Source: Pseudomonadota bacterium | Lineage (GTDB): Bacteria; Myxococcota; Myxococcia; Myxococcales; Anaeromyxobacteraceae | Assembly: GCA_023419875.1 (NCBI GenBank) | Contig: JAEZXM010000017.1 | Span: forward strand, 1 to 17,274 | Length of the DNA stretch: 17,274 nt | Reading direction: 5' to 3' | In this document: piece by piece, positions 1 to 6,383 of the stretch | Layout of the letters: each line of letters opens with the position of its first letter | Position numbering within the stretch: position 1 is the stretch's first letter | Position numbers and translations under genes: made by a program | The notes under the pieces: model-generated | What the model saw: only the letters and a program-made list of their open reading frames with translations | Told to the model about the DNA's origin: nothing | The model's database searches: none

Positions 1-44
1 GGGCGAATCGTGGCAGCCAGGTCACGCCGATGGGGGAGGGAATG

Positions 45-120
45 CTTCTGCAAAACCCTCAGGTCCGAGGGGGAATCCTTCTGCAAAACTCACGCGCCCG
101 GGGTCCCTACCTTCTGCAAA
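45..120. repeat. Array of three 10-11 bp repeats at exact 33-bp spacing
   Basis: The motif CTTCTGCAAAA occurs at 45-55 and 78-88, and CTTCTGCAAA at 111-120, so the copies start exactly 33 bp apart. The first two copies also share flanks (GGRAAT before, CYC after); the third is less conserved outside the core. The array lies exactly where the helicase-like reading frame on the minus strand ends: that frame reads through the third copy (as LQK) and stops at 90-92. Multiple short direct repeats at regular spacing are typical of transposase-binding sites at the ends of some transposons, so a mobile-element end is my preferred reading. Other possibilities are a dispersed intergenic repeat or protein-binding iterons. 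The repeats themselves are certain; their function is inferred. Confidence 0.7.
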
Positions 121-1757
121 CCGACAGAGTCCATCGCCGTTCGTTGCTCGCGGATGGCCATGGAGGCCTTCGCAAGCTCGAGCGCCCGGTTCGCGTATTC
201 AAGCCTGCGGTCTAGGAACGATGCGTCCCCGATCCGTGACGGAATGGGCCCGAGCAAGTGGAGAGCCTGCACGGCGGTGTCGAGGATCCGCTCCGCTCTC
301 CTGATGTCGAAGAAGCGCCGGAACGCCTGGAACAGCCCGTCGCGCCTGGTAGGCGACGAGGGCGCGTGGCTCGCGAGGAGCCGTGCGGCCACTTCCAGCG
401 CCGAAACGTCCGCCGCTGACGATGCGGCTAGCTGTGAGTACTCATCGCGACCGAGCCGAGCGCGCCACGGGTCGAGCGCACGGTCGAGCCGGTCCACCGC
501 GTTCCGCGCAACACGGACCTGCTCGATGCGGTCTCCAAGGACACTACGTCGCGCAATGGCGGCAGCGTACTCCTCGCGCTTGGAACTCAAGAGCGTTCCG
601 GCCTCAGGACGACTACCGGATGCCAGCAGCTGCGTGAGCACGTTCGTTAGCCGCGTCGCCAGACCCTCCTGGCTCCCGAGCCGAAACAGGATGGGGGCGT
701 CCGCGATGGCGTTCAGCCGGTCTTCAACGACCGAGACCGCCTTCCGATTCCGGCTTGAGAAGACGACGGGCGCTCCCTGCAGAAACCCGTTCGCCACGAC
801 GTTGAGGACGACCTGGGATTTCCCGGTGCCCGGAGGCCCCGTCACTACCGTGAGCGGCCCGCTCAAGGCCGCCTCGCACGCTCTCCGCTGCTCACCGTTT
901 AAGCCGCGGACTTCCACGACAGCGCCGGGCGCCCGCGTGAAGGGCGGTGCGACCCAACCTTCGGCAAACAGCGGCGCAAGGGCGGTTCCGTCGAGCTGCT
1001 GGTCGCTCGCCTGGACGAGCTCGCGAAGCTCGCGCTCGAGCCCGGCGGTGTATAGAGATGGCTCTGCCGTGTAGAGAACGGCCCGGTTCAGCAACCCCGT
1101 CTCACCCTCCCCCGCGTACTTGCCGGATCCGAGACTCTCGGGGTCGAGCGGCTCGATGAGCGGCAGCCGCACCTTGGTTTCGAGCAGCTTGCGAACCGCG
1201 TCACCGATCCGGACAGCCGGGAGCTCCGGGGACCAGTCCAGGAGCCCCATGTGCTCGAGAACCTCGTCCTGCTCTTCGGTAGACCCGAACAGCCGCCGGA
1301 AGGCCTCTCGGTTCACCCGCGGCCAGTCCGGCGTCAGCTTCATCGTGAGCTCGCCGCGGTGACTGATGCTGCCGTTTGATGCGAGCTCCACGGGTTGCGT
1401 GAAGAGCGGCAGCAGGTGGCAGGAAGGCTTGTCGTCTTCCTCATGCGGTTCCCAGCTCGCGAGAAGCGGGTACCCGTAGAAGAACTGCGCGCTCTGCCCC
1501 TTGAGCCTCGCCCTGGAGAGGAGATCGGCAGCAGCCAGAGGGAACCGCGGCTGCGCTTCGGCGCCTTCGAGGAGGTTCCACTCCTTCGGAAGGGGCAGGG
1601 ACACGTACTCCTTCCGCCGCGAATCACGCTGAAACCGAACCTCCTGCTTGTGGTCCTCCTGAACGCACTCCAGGTAGTAGGCCAGGAGCCGGCGAAACCG
1701 CGCCCATCGGTTCCGTGGAACTTGCGATGGCTTGTTACCGCGGGTCACACAGCCCAC
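90..1757 (-). pseudogene. 3'-truncated superfamily 1 helicase-like protein (AAA_11-type), Walker A only
   Basis: The frame encodes 555 residues from a GTG start. The first 285 or so residues are of unrecognised fold. Then comes LNGEQRRAC (Q-motif-like, 286-294), a Walker A GPPGTGKS at 307-314 and SSRNRKAVSVVEDRLN (334-349), which resembles helicase motif Ia. A helical, Arg/Glu-rich segment follows, as in the insertion between motifs I and II of these helicases. Motif II (DEAS/DEAD-like) and motifs III-VI never appear; the frame runs into the 33-bp repeat array and stops. Relatives are usually well over 900 residues, so about half is missing and ATP-driven unwinding is not expected. Base composition looks less GC-rich than that of the neighbours, which fits horizontal transfer. 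The start is uncertain: there is only a weak GGAACGAG upstream, and an in-frame TGA at 1782-1784 separates it from an ATG at 1823. Helicases of this kind occur in defence islands, but nothing here proves that role. Confidence 0.65.
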
Positions 1758-1784
1758 CTCGTTCCATTCTCGAATCGTATCTCA

Positions 1785-2045
1785 CTCGCGGACACGGGGA
1801 GCTTGCTTGGACTCCTCGTCCATGTAGGACACCCTACTCGCCTCTCGTTCGGTGTCCGAAAGGCCGGACCACGGTTGGACCTTCTGCTGCCGTACGCGAG
1901 CGCCGCGAGGTCAGCGCCCGCGCGAAATGTTCTGAGTTACGCCCATCCGAGCGCTCCCTGGCAGTGACACATCCGCCGGATTCAAGAGCCGCCCCCACTC
2001 CGGGCAGCGCCACCTCCATCCCGCCACGGCGCCCCAGAAACACAA
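1785..2045. other. Gap with no supportable gene (helicase upstream region)
   Basis: No reading frame here has convincing protein character or a good ribosome-binding site. The only notable element is a 13-codon frame on the minus strand starting at ATG 1823 (MDEESKQAPRVRE) and ending at TGA 1782-1784. It is in the same frame as the helicase-like gene below it and could be the gene's original N-terminus cut off by a stop codon. No clear promoter or hairpin was seen apart from the tRNA terminator at its right edge. Confidence 0.4.
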
Positions 2046-2077
2046 CGGCCCGGCCACCTGAACAGGCGACCGGGCCG
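2046..2077 (-). terminator. Intrinsic terminator of the initiator tRNA gene
   Basis: The arms CGGCCCGG and CCGGGCCG enclose an inner CCTG/CAGG stem with a two-base loop, giving up to 15 pairs over 32 nt. It begins 8 nt past the encoded CCA of the tRNA. Two positions are A/C mismatches if read on the plus strand but G-U wobbles in minus-strand RNA, so it is built to fold in the tRNA transcript. It is followed on the minus strand by TTGTGTTTCT, a broken T-tract. Confidence 0.8.
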
Positions 2078-2084
2078 CTGGAAC

Positions 2085-2164
<80 letters not shown>

Positions 2165-2190
2165 GGTGAAAAACGCCGTAGCGATGCGGG

Positions 2191-2219
2191 GTTCTACAGG
2201 CGGCCCCTCCCCCGGTCAA
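2191..2219 (-). promoter_or_regulatory. Sigma70-type promoter for tRNA-fMet
   Basis: On the minus strand TTGACC (2214-2219, 5 of 6 to consensus) and TAGAAC (2191-2196, 4 of 6) are separated by exactly 17 bp. The predicted start of transcription is about 20-25 nt before the mature tRNA 5' end at 2161, a normal leader length. Confidence 0.7.
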
Positions 2220-2256
2220 GGGGTTTTCTCGACGCGGCGAGGACCGCGCGGGGGCT

Positions 2257-2601
2257 CTAGACCAGGATGAGCTGCAGCTTCATCGCGAGGCCGATCGCGT
2301 TCGCGTCGCCGCCGACGCGGAGCTTGCCGGACATGAACGCCATCTGCGGGTTGAGCTTCCCGTTCACGATCGCGAGCAGGTCCTTGTCGGTCGTCGTCAC
2401 CACGCAGCGTGCGGCCTCCGAGGTGCCGGGGGTGACCTTGCCGCCGGGCGTCGCGCAGTCGACGGTCCACGCGCCGCCGTCGGCGCCGGAGACGTTGAAC
2501 TGGTAGACGGCGCCGATCTTCGCGACCACGTCCGGCTTCTGCGCGAGTCGCTCGGGGAGGTGCTTCTCGAAGAGGTCCTTCACGCTGGCGATCTCGGCCA
2601 T
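2257..2601 (-). CDS. SCP2-like sterol/lipid carrier domain protein
   Basis: This small soluble protein of 114 residues has the pattern of a stand-alone SCP2 sterol-transfer domain: an N-terminal amphipathic helix (VKDLFEKHLPERL), a five-stranded core containing FNVSGADGGAWTVD, and the family-typical NGKLNPQMAFMSGKLRVGGD near 80-99, followed by a hydrophobic C-terminal helix (LAMKLQLIL). Such proteins bind fatty acyl-CoAs, sterols or other lipids in a hydrophobic tunnel. There is no signal peptide, so it should be cytoplasmic. The ATG at 2601 is preceded by GGGGGA and matches the usual domain boundary; a longer frame extends upstream but is not protein-like. It lies downstream of an acyl-CoA synthetase and a response regulator on the same strand but seems to have its own promoter at 2672-2700. 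The actual ligand is unknown. Confidence 0.88.
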   Translation of the reverse strand: MAEIASVKDLFEKHLPERLAQKPDVVAKIGAVYQFNVSGADGGAWTVDCATPGGKVTPGTSEAARCVVTTTDKDLLAIVNGKLNPQMAFMSGKLRVGGDANAIGLAMKLQLILV

Positions 2602-2671
2602 CGGTTCCCCCGCTGCGGGCGGCCGGACGGCCACGCTCCGTGCTGGGCGGCCGATCCGGGAGTCGAGCCCA

Positions 2672-2700
2672 TTGCTATTGGTCGACGGGGGGACTGTCAA
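2672..2700 (-). promoter_or_regulatory. Sigma70-type promoter for the SCP2-like gene
   Basis: A perfect -35 TTGACA (2695-2700) and a TAGCAA -10 (2672-2677, 3 of 6) are 17 bp apart on the minus strand. They lie in the 113-bp gap just after the response-regulator stop and give a leader of roughly 60 nt. The -10 is weak, so confidence is moderate. Confidence 0.5.
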
Positions 2701-2714
2701 GCGACGGCACGATC

Positions 2715-3119
2715 TCAGGATCGCGCCGCGCCATGCCCGGCGAGGACGCCGGCCACCGTGTCGGTGAACCGTGCGGGGTCCACGGGCTTCACCAGCACCG
2801 CCGCGACCTCCCGCCCGCGGACGGCCGCGTCCACGTCCTCCTGTCCGGTCCAGCCGGTGACGACCACCACCGGGACGCTCGGGGCGACCGCGTGGGCGGC
2901 GTGGACCAGCTCCATCCCGCCCATCCCGGGCATGCCGAGATCGGTCACGAGGACATTCACCGAACGCTCGGAGAGGAATCGCAGCGCCTCCTGCCCGGTC
3001 CGCACCGAGTGTACCGCCCACCCGGCGGCGGCCAGCACCTCGGCCATGAGCTCACGGCTGTCGTCGTCGTCCTCGACCAGCAGGACGTCCACACGTGCCG
3101 GATCCGCGCTCACGGTCAC
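2715..3119 (-). CDS. Single-domain response regulator (CheY-like receiver)
   Basis: The 134-residue protein is one receiver domain with nothing attached. The acidic pocket is E16-D17-D18, the phospho-acceptor Asp is D60 in VTDLGMPGMGG, the switch Thr is T88 in VVVTGW, and the conserved Lys is K111 in VLVKPVDP. All residues needed for phosphotransfer are present, so it should act through protein contacts and not DNA binding. Its GTG start overlaps the stop of the acyl-CoA synthetase gene in a GTGA quartet, so the two are very likely co-translated. No histidine kinase is in the window. Myxobacteria have many orphan receivers; its partner kinase and output are unknown. The coupling suggests a role tied to acyl-CoA metabolism, but that is an inference. 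Confidence 0.92.
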   Translation of the reverse strand: MTVSADPARVDVLLVEDDDDSRELMAEVLAAAGWAVHSVRTGQEALRFLSERSVNVLVTDLGMPGMGGMELVHAAHAVAPSVPVVVVTGWTGQEDVDAAVRGREVAAVLVKPVDPARFTDTVAGVLAGHGAARS

Positions 3120-4924
3120 TCGGCGTAGAACGAGTCGAGCAGGGCCTTGTGCCGCTGCGTCACCACCTTGCGCTTCACCTTGAGCGTCGGCGTCAGCTCA
3201 CCGGTCGCCTGCGCGAAGTCCTGGTCGAGGAGGGCCCACTTCTTCACGGTCGAGTAGCTCGCCTGCTTGGCGTTGAGCGTGTCGATCGCCTGCTGCACGC
3301 GCGCCAGGAGCTTCGGGTTCCGGCGGATCCCCTCCAGCGGCACGCCGTTGTCCGTCGCCCACTTCTTGAGGTTCTCCTCGTTCAGGGTGAGGAGCGCGGA
3401 GAGGAACTTGCGGCGGTCGCCGTGGACCATCGCCTGCGAGATGAGCGGGTCGGTCTTGAGGTCGTTCTCGAGGTTCTGCGGGGCGACGTTCTTGCCGCCC
3501 GCGGTGACGATGATGTCCTTCTTCCGGTCGGTGATCTTGAGGCAGCCGGCCTCGTCGATCATCCCGATGTCGCCGGTGGCGAGCCAGCCGTCCCTCAGCA
3601 CCTCGGCCGTGGCGGCGGGGTCGTTGTAGTACCCCTTCATGATGCAGGGGCCCTTCACCAGGATCTCGCCGTCCTCGGCGATCCGCACCTCGGTCCCGGG
3701 GACGGGCGGCCCGACGGTGCCGATCCGGTTCTTGCCGGGGCGGTTCACGAACGTTCCGGCCGAGGTCTCGGTGAGCCCGTAGCCCTCGAGCACGGAGATT
3801 CCGAGCAGGTCGAAGAACCAGGCGATCTTGGTGGAGAGCGGCGCGCCGCCGGAGACGAACAGCCGGATGCGCCCGCCGAACCGCTCCTTGAGCGCGTGCG
3901 ACAGCTTGGGGAAGACGAGCTTCTTGCCGACGACGAGACCGAACGACGAGTACGTCTTCCCCTGATCGCGTGCGGCCGCGTACTCGTCGAACGACTCCAT
4001 CGCGAGCGCGAAGAGCTTGCCCTTGATGCCGGGCGTCGCCAGCCCCTTCGTCACCACCGCGTTGTAGGCCTTCTCGAAGATCCGCGGGACCGACGGGACC
4101 ACCGTGGGCCGGACCTCGCCCGCGTTCTCGACCACCTTCTCGAGCGACTCGACGAACGCGGCGGTGCAGCCGGTGCAGATCCAGACCGCCTCGATCACCT
4201 TCGCGAACGAGTGGGCCATCGGCAGGAACATCAGCACGACGTCGTCCGCGCCGATGATCTTGATCTCCTCGACCGCCCGCGCCTCGTACACCCAGTTTCC
4301 GTGGGTGAGCACCACACCCTTGGGGTTCCCGGTCGTGCCGGAGGTGTAGATGAAGCTCGCCGCGTCGTCGGGGCCGATCCGCGCGAGGCGCTCTGCGTGC
4401 GCCCGCGGGTTCTCCTTCGCCCAGGACGCCCCGAGAGCCTCCAGATCGGCGAGCGTGCGCTCGAACCCGTCGGCGGCGGGGCCGCGCGCCCGGAAGAGGC
4501 CCTCGAGGGCCGGCAGCTGTCCACGGACCTCGCGGATCTTGGCCACCTGGAGGTCGGTGTCGCAGAAGATGAAGCGGGCGCCGGAGTTGGCGAGGATGTA
4601 CGCGCACTCGTGGGGCAGGTTGGACTGGTAGATGGTCACGGTGATCCCGCCCGCGCCGAGGATCCCCAGGTCCGCCAGGATCCACTCGAGCTGGGTGTCG
4701 CCGATCACCGCTACCCGGTCTCCTGCGCGGAGGCCGAGGGCGGCGAGCCCGTCGGACACGTTCCGCGCGCGCCGCGCGAGCTCGGCCCACGAGGTGTCCG
4801 TCCAGCGGCCGTCCCGCTTCTGCCGCGTGGCCGGAAGGTCGCCCCGCTTTCGGGCTTGATCCTCCAGCAATGCGACGAGGTTCCCGGAAACGGCTCCGCG
4901 GCGGAGATCCGGCTCGGCGATCAT
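3116..4924 (-). CDS. Long-chain fatty acid--CoA ligase (AMP-forming acyl-CoA synthetase)
   Basis: This 602-residue ANL-superfamily enzyme activates a fatty acid with ATP to acyl-AMP and then transfers it to CoA. The ATP/AMP loop is YTSGTTGNPKG at 193-203, the A5-type motif is GYGLTETSAG at 381-390, the hinge region TGD is at 450-452 with TDRKKDIIVTAGGKNVAP at 465-482, and the C-terminal GELTPTLKVKR (575-585) contains the catalytic Lys candidate. Length and motif order match the long-chain FACL/ACSL type (FadD15-like) and not the shorter E. coli FadD. There is no membrane segment; it is probably a peripheral membrane or cytoplasmic enzyme. The ATG at 4924 follows an AGAGAGGAG ribosome-binding site. 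The 173-bp gap upstream holds a GC-rich 6-bp hairpin (5003-5023) but no promoter I trust. Its stop overlaps the start of the response regulator. Confidence 0.93.
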   Translation of the reverse strand: MIAEPDLRRGAVSGNLVALLEDQARKRGDLPATRQKRDGRWTDTSWAELARRARNVSDGLAALGLRAGDRVAVIGDTQLEWILADLGILGAGGITVTIYQSNLPHECAYILANSGARFIFCDTDLQVAKIREVRGQLPALEGLFRARGPAADGFERTLADLEALGASWAKENPRAHAERLARIGPDDAASFIYTSGTTGNPKGVVLTHGNWVYEARAVEEIKIIGADDVVLMFLPMAHSFAKVIEAVWICTGCTAAFVESLEKVVENAGEVRPTVVPSVPRIFEKAYNAVVTKGLATPGIKGKLFALAMESFDEYAAARDQGKTYSSFGLVVGKKLVFPKLSHALKERFGGRIRLFVSGGAPLSTKIAWFFDLLGISVLEGYGLTETSAGTFVNRPGKNRIGTVGPPVPGTEVRIAEDGEILVKGPCIMKGYYNDPAATAEVLRDGWLATGDIGMIDEAGCLKITDRKKDIIVTAGGKNVAPQNLENDLKTDPLISQAMVHGDRRKFLSALLTLNEENLKKWATDNGVPLEGIRRNPKLLARVQQAIDTLNAKQASYSTVKKWALLDQDFAQATGELTPTLKVKRKVVTQRHKALLDSFYAE

Positions 4925-5097
4925 GCTCGCTCCTCTCTCGCTCCCCGGCCGGGAGGGAGACCATCAGTCCGACGGCCGATCGACCTGACGCGCCGCGTCG
5001 GCGGGGCCGGGGGCGCAGGCCCCGGGATTCTGCTCATGGCGGCGGGCCGCCGCAAGCAGGACGTACTTCACTGTCGGTTGTTTCCGGTACGCGCTGG

Positions 5098-6318
5098 CTA
5101 GCGCGCGCAGGCGATACGCAGCTCCATCTGGTCGCCGGAGCGGAGCTGACACTGCCCCTGGAACGTGAGCGTCGCCGCGCGTCCCTCCTGGGGCGGCGCG
5201 TACACCGCGCCGGCACCGGCCGCCTCGGGCGTGCCGAACGGCGCCACCGGGCAGCGGACCGTCGAGCCCTCGCGCTGTCGAACCGCGACGACGAGCATGC
5301 GGTGATCCGGCGGCGCTCCGTCGATCGGCACGGTCTGCGGGACGAGCAGGTCGGCGATCCGTTCGAGCGACGGCCCGAAGCTCGCGTCGCAGATGCTGCC
5401 GCGGAACGACCGCTCCTCGCCCAGGATGTCGAGGAGGCCGGCGAGCCGCGTGGGATCGTCGAAGGACGTGGCGCAGCCGGTCGGCGCGAGGGTCGCCGTG
5501 TCGAAGCCGGCGATCACCGCGACCACGGGGCGGCGCTCTTCCCCGGCGATCGGGCCGTCGATGAACCTCACGAAGTCGGCGGGCGCGAGCAGGTCGTCCT
5601 TGATCGACGGGTCGTGGCACTGGGTGCTGTCGTTCGCGACCAGCGGCCCGGCGGAGGGCGCCCGCTCCGAGCAGTCGTCCTCGTCCGTGAGGAACACGAG
5701 CCCGAGCCGCGCGCCGGGGCGGAGGAAGCCGGCGTTGCTGCCGTCGGCGATCCGGTCGCCGAGCGCGAGCTCAGCGGCGCGGAGTGGCTCCTCCTTGCCG
5801 GAGCCGACCGTGCCCACGAGCACGTTGTTCTCGAACTGCTGGACCTGCGACGTCGCCAGGTACCGCGGCGCGCCAGGCACGAGGTAGCCGTGGGCCTGGT
5901 CGTAGATCGGCTTCCCCCGGAGCGCGTCGTCGGTGAGCGCACCCGGGACGATCGAGACGATCGTGCCCTGCGCGTACGGCACCTCGTAGCCGAACGTGTC
6001 GAAGGGCGGCACCGTGGTCGAGAACGCCGGGGTCATCGCGTAGGAGCCGTGGACGTCGGTGGTGGTGACGCCGAACCGGAAGTCGTTCGGCACCGGGCTC
6101 GCGGCCAGGGCGGCGACGAACGCGGCGAGGTTCTGGCGCAGGTTGTCCTGCTCCTCGGCCATCGACCGCGAGTCGTCCACGACGAACAGGATGTCGGTCT
6201 GCGCCGGCAGCACCCGGACGTCCTGGTCGCAGGAGAGCAACGCGTTCTGCGGAGGGTCGTCACACCCGGCGGCGAGGGCCGCGGCCAGCGCGGCCACGAT
6301 GGCTCTCCGGAAGGTCAC
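5098..6318 (-). CDS. VWA-domain lipoprotein (shorter paralogue)
   Basis: The protein has 406 residues. The first 19 form a lipoprotein signal: Arg residues, an Ala/Leu/Val core and the lipobox LAAGC with lipidated Cys19. A von Willebrand A domain follows, with a MIDAS motif DDSRS (D48-x-S50-x-S52) in the strand DILFVVDD. It shares the landmarks VGT-GSGxE, LTDEDDCS and GSICD-SF---L-RIADL with the larger lipoprotein encoded just upstream, so the two arose by duplication. It has about nine Cys and lacks the Cys-rich inserts of its partner. It is expected at the periplasmic or outer-membrane face, probably binding a protein ligand through a metal ion. The GTG at 6318 is the only start that gives a clean signal; its ribosome-binding site is weak. 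The gene starts 65 bp after its partner ends and is likely in the same operon. Substrate unknown. Confidence 0.85.
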   Translation of the reverse strand: MTFRRAIVAALAAALAAGCDDPPQNALLSCDQDVRVLPAQTDILFVVDDSRSMAEEQDNLRQNLAAFVAALAASPVPNDFRFGVTTTDVHGSYAMTPAFSTTVPPFDTFGYEVPYAQGTIVSIVPGALTDDALRGKPIYDQAHGYLVPGAPRYLATSQVQQFENNVLVGTVGSGKEEPLRAAELALGDRIADGSNAGFLRPGARLGLVFLTDEDDCSERAPSAGPLVANDSTQCHDPSIKDDLLAPADFVRFIDGPIAGEERRPVVAVIAGFDTATLAPTGCATSFDDPTRLAGLLDILGEERSFRGSICDASFGPSLERIADLLVPQTVPIDGAPPDHRMLVVAVRQREGSTVRCPVAPFGTPEAAGAGAVYAPPQEGRAATLTFQGQCQLRSGDQMELRIACAR

Positions 6319-6383
6319 GTGAAGACGAGGCTCGCTCGTCTCACCTCGAAAGGCAAGCCCTCGTCCGTCCCTCCCGGAGATCC

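Noticed and set aside
45..120. CRISPR array
   Set aside because: The shared unit is only 10-11 bp with partly similar flanks and three copies; true CRISPR repeats are longer and there are no cas genes.
10..1074. 354-codon plus-strand frame with repeated FCKT at an 11-residue period
   Set aside because: The period is only the 33-bp DNA repeat read in frame; the rest is Ser/Arg-rich antisense of the helicase-like gene.
1834..2043. 69-codon minus-strand frame (starts MFLGRRGG) before the helicase-like gene
   Set aside because: It starts next to the tRNA terminator, lacks a ribosome-binding site and has no protein-like features.
3095..5101. 668-codon plus-strand open frame opposite the acyl-CoA synthetase
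   Set aside because: It is the antisense shadow of a strongly GC-biased gene; the composition is Arg/Glu/Leu/His-rich with no motif, and the minus-strand gene has all family signatures.
4964..5620. 218-codon minus-strand frame spanning the 3' end of the shorter VWA gene
   Set aside because: Mostly out of frame with the lipoprotein and Arg/Pro-rich; the tail in the gap has some protein-like residues but no start or ribosome-binding site.
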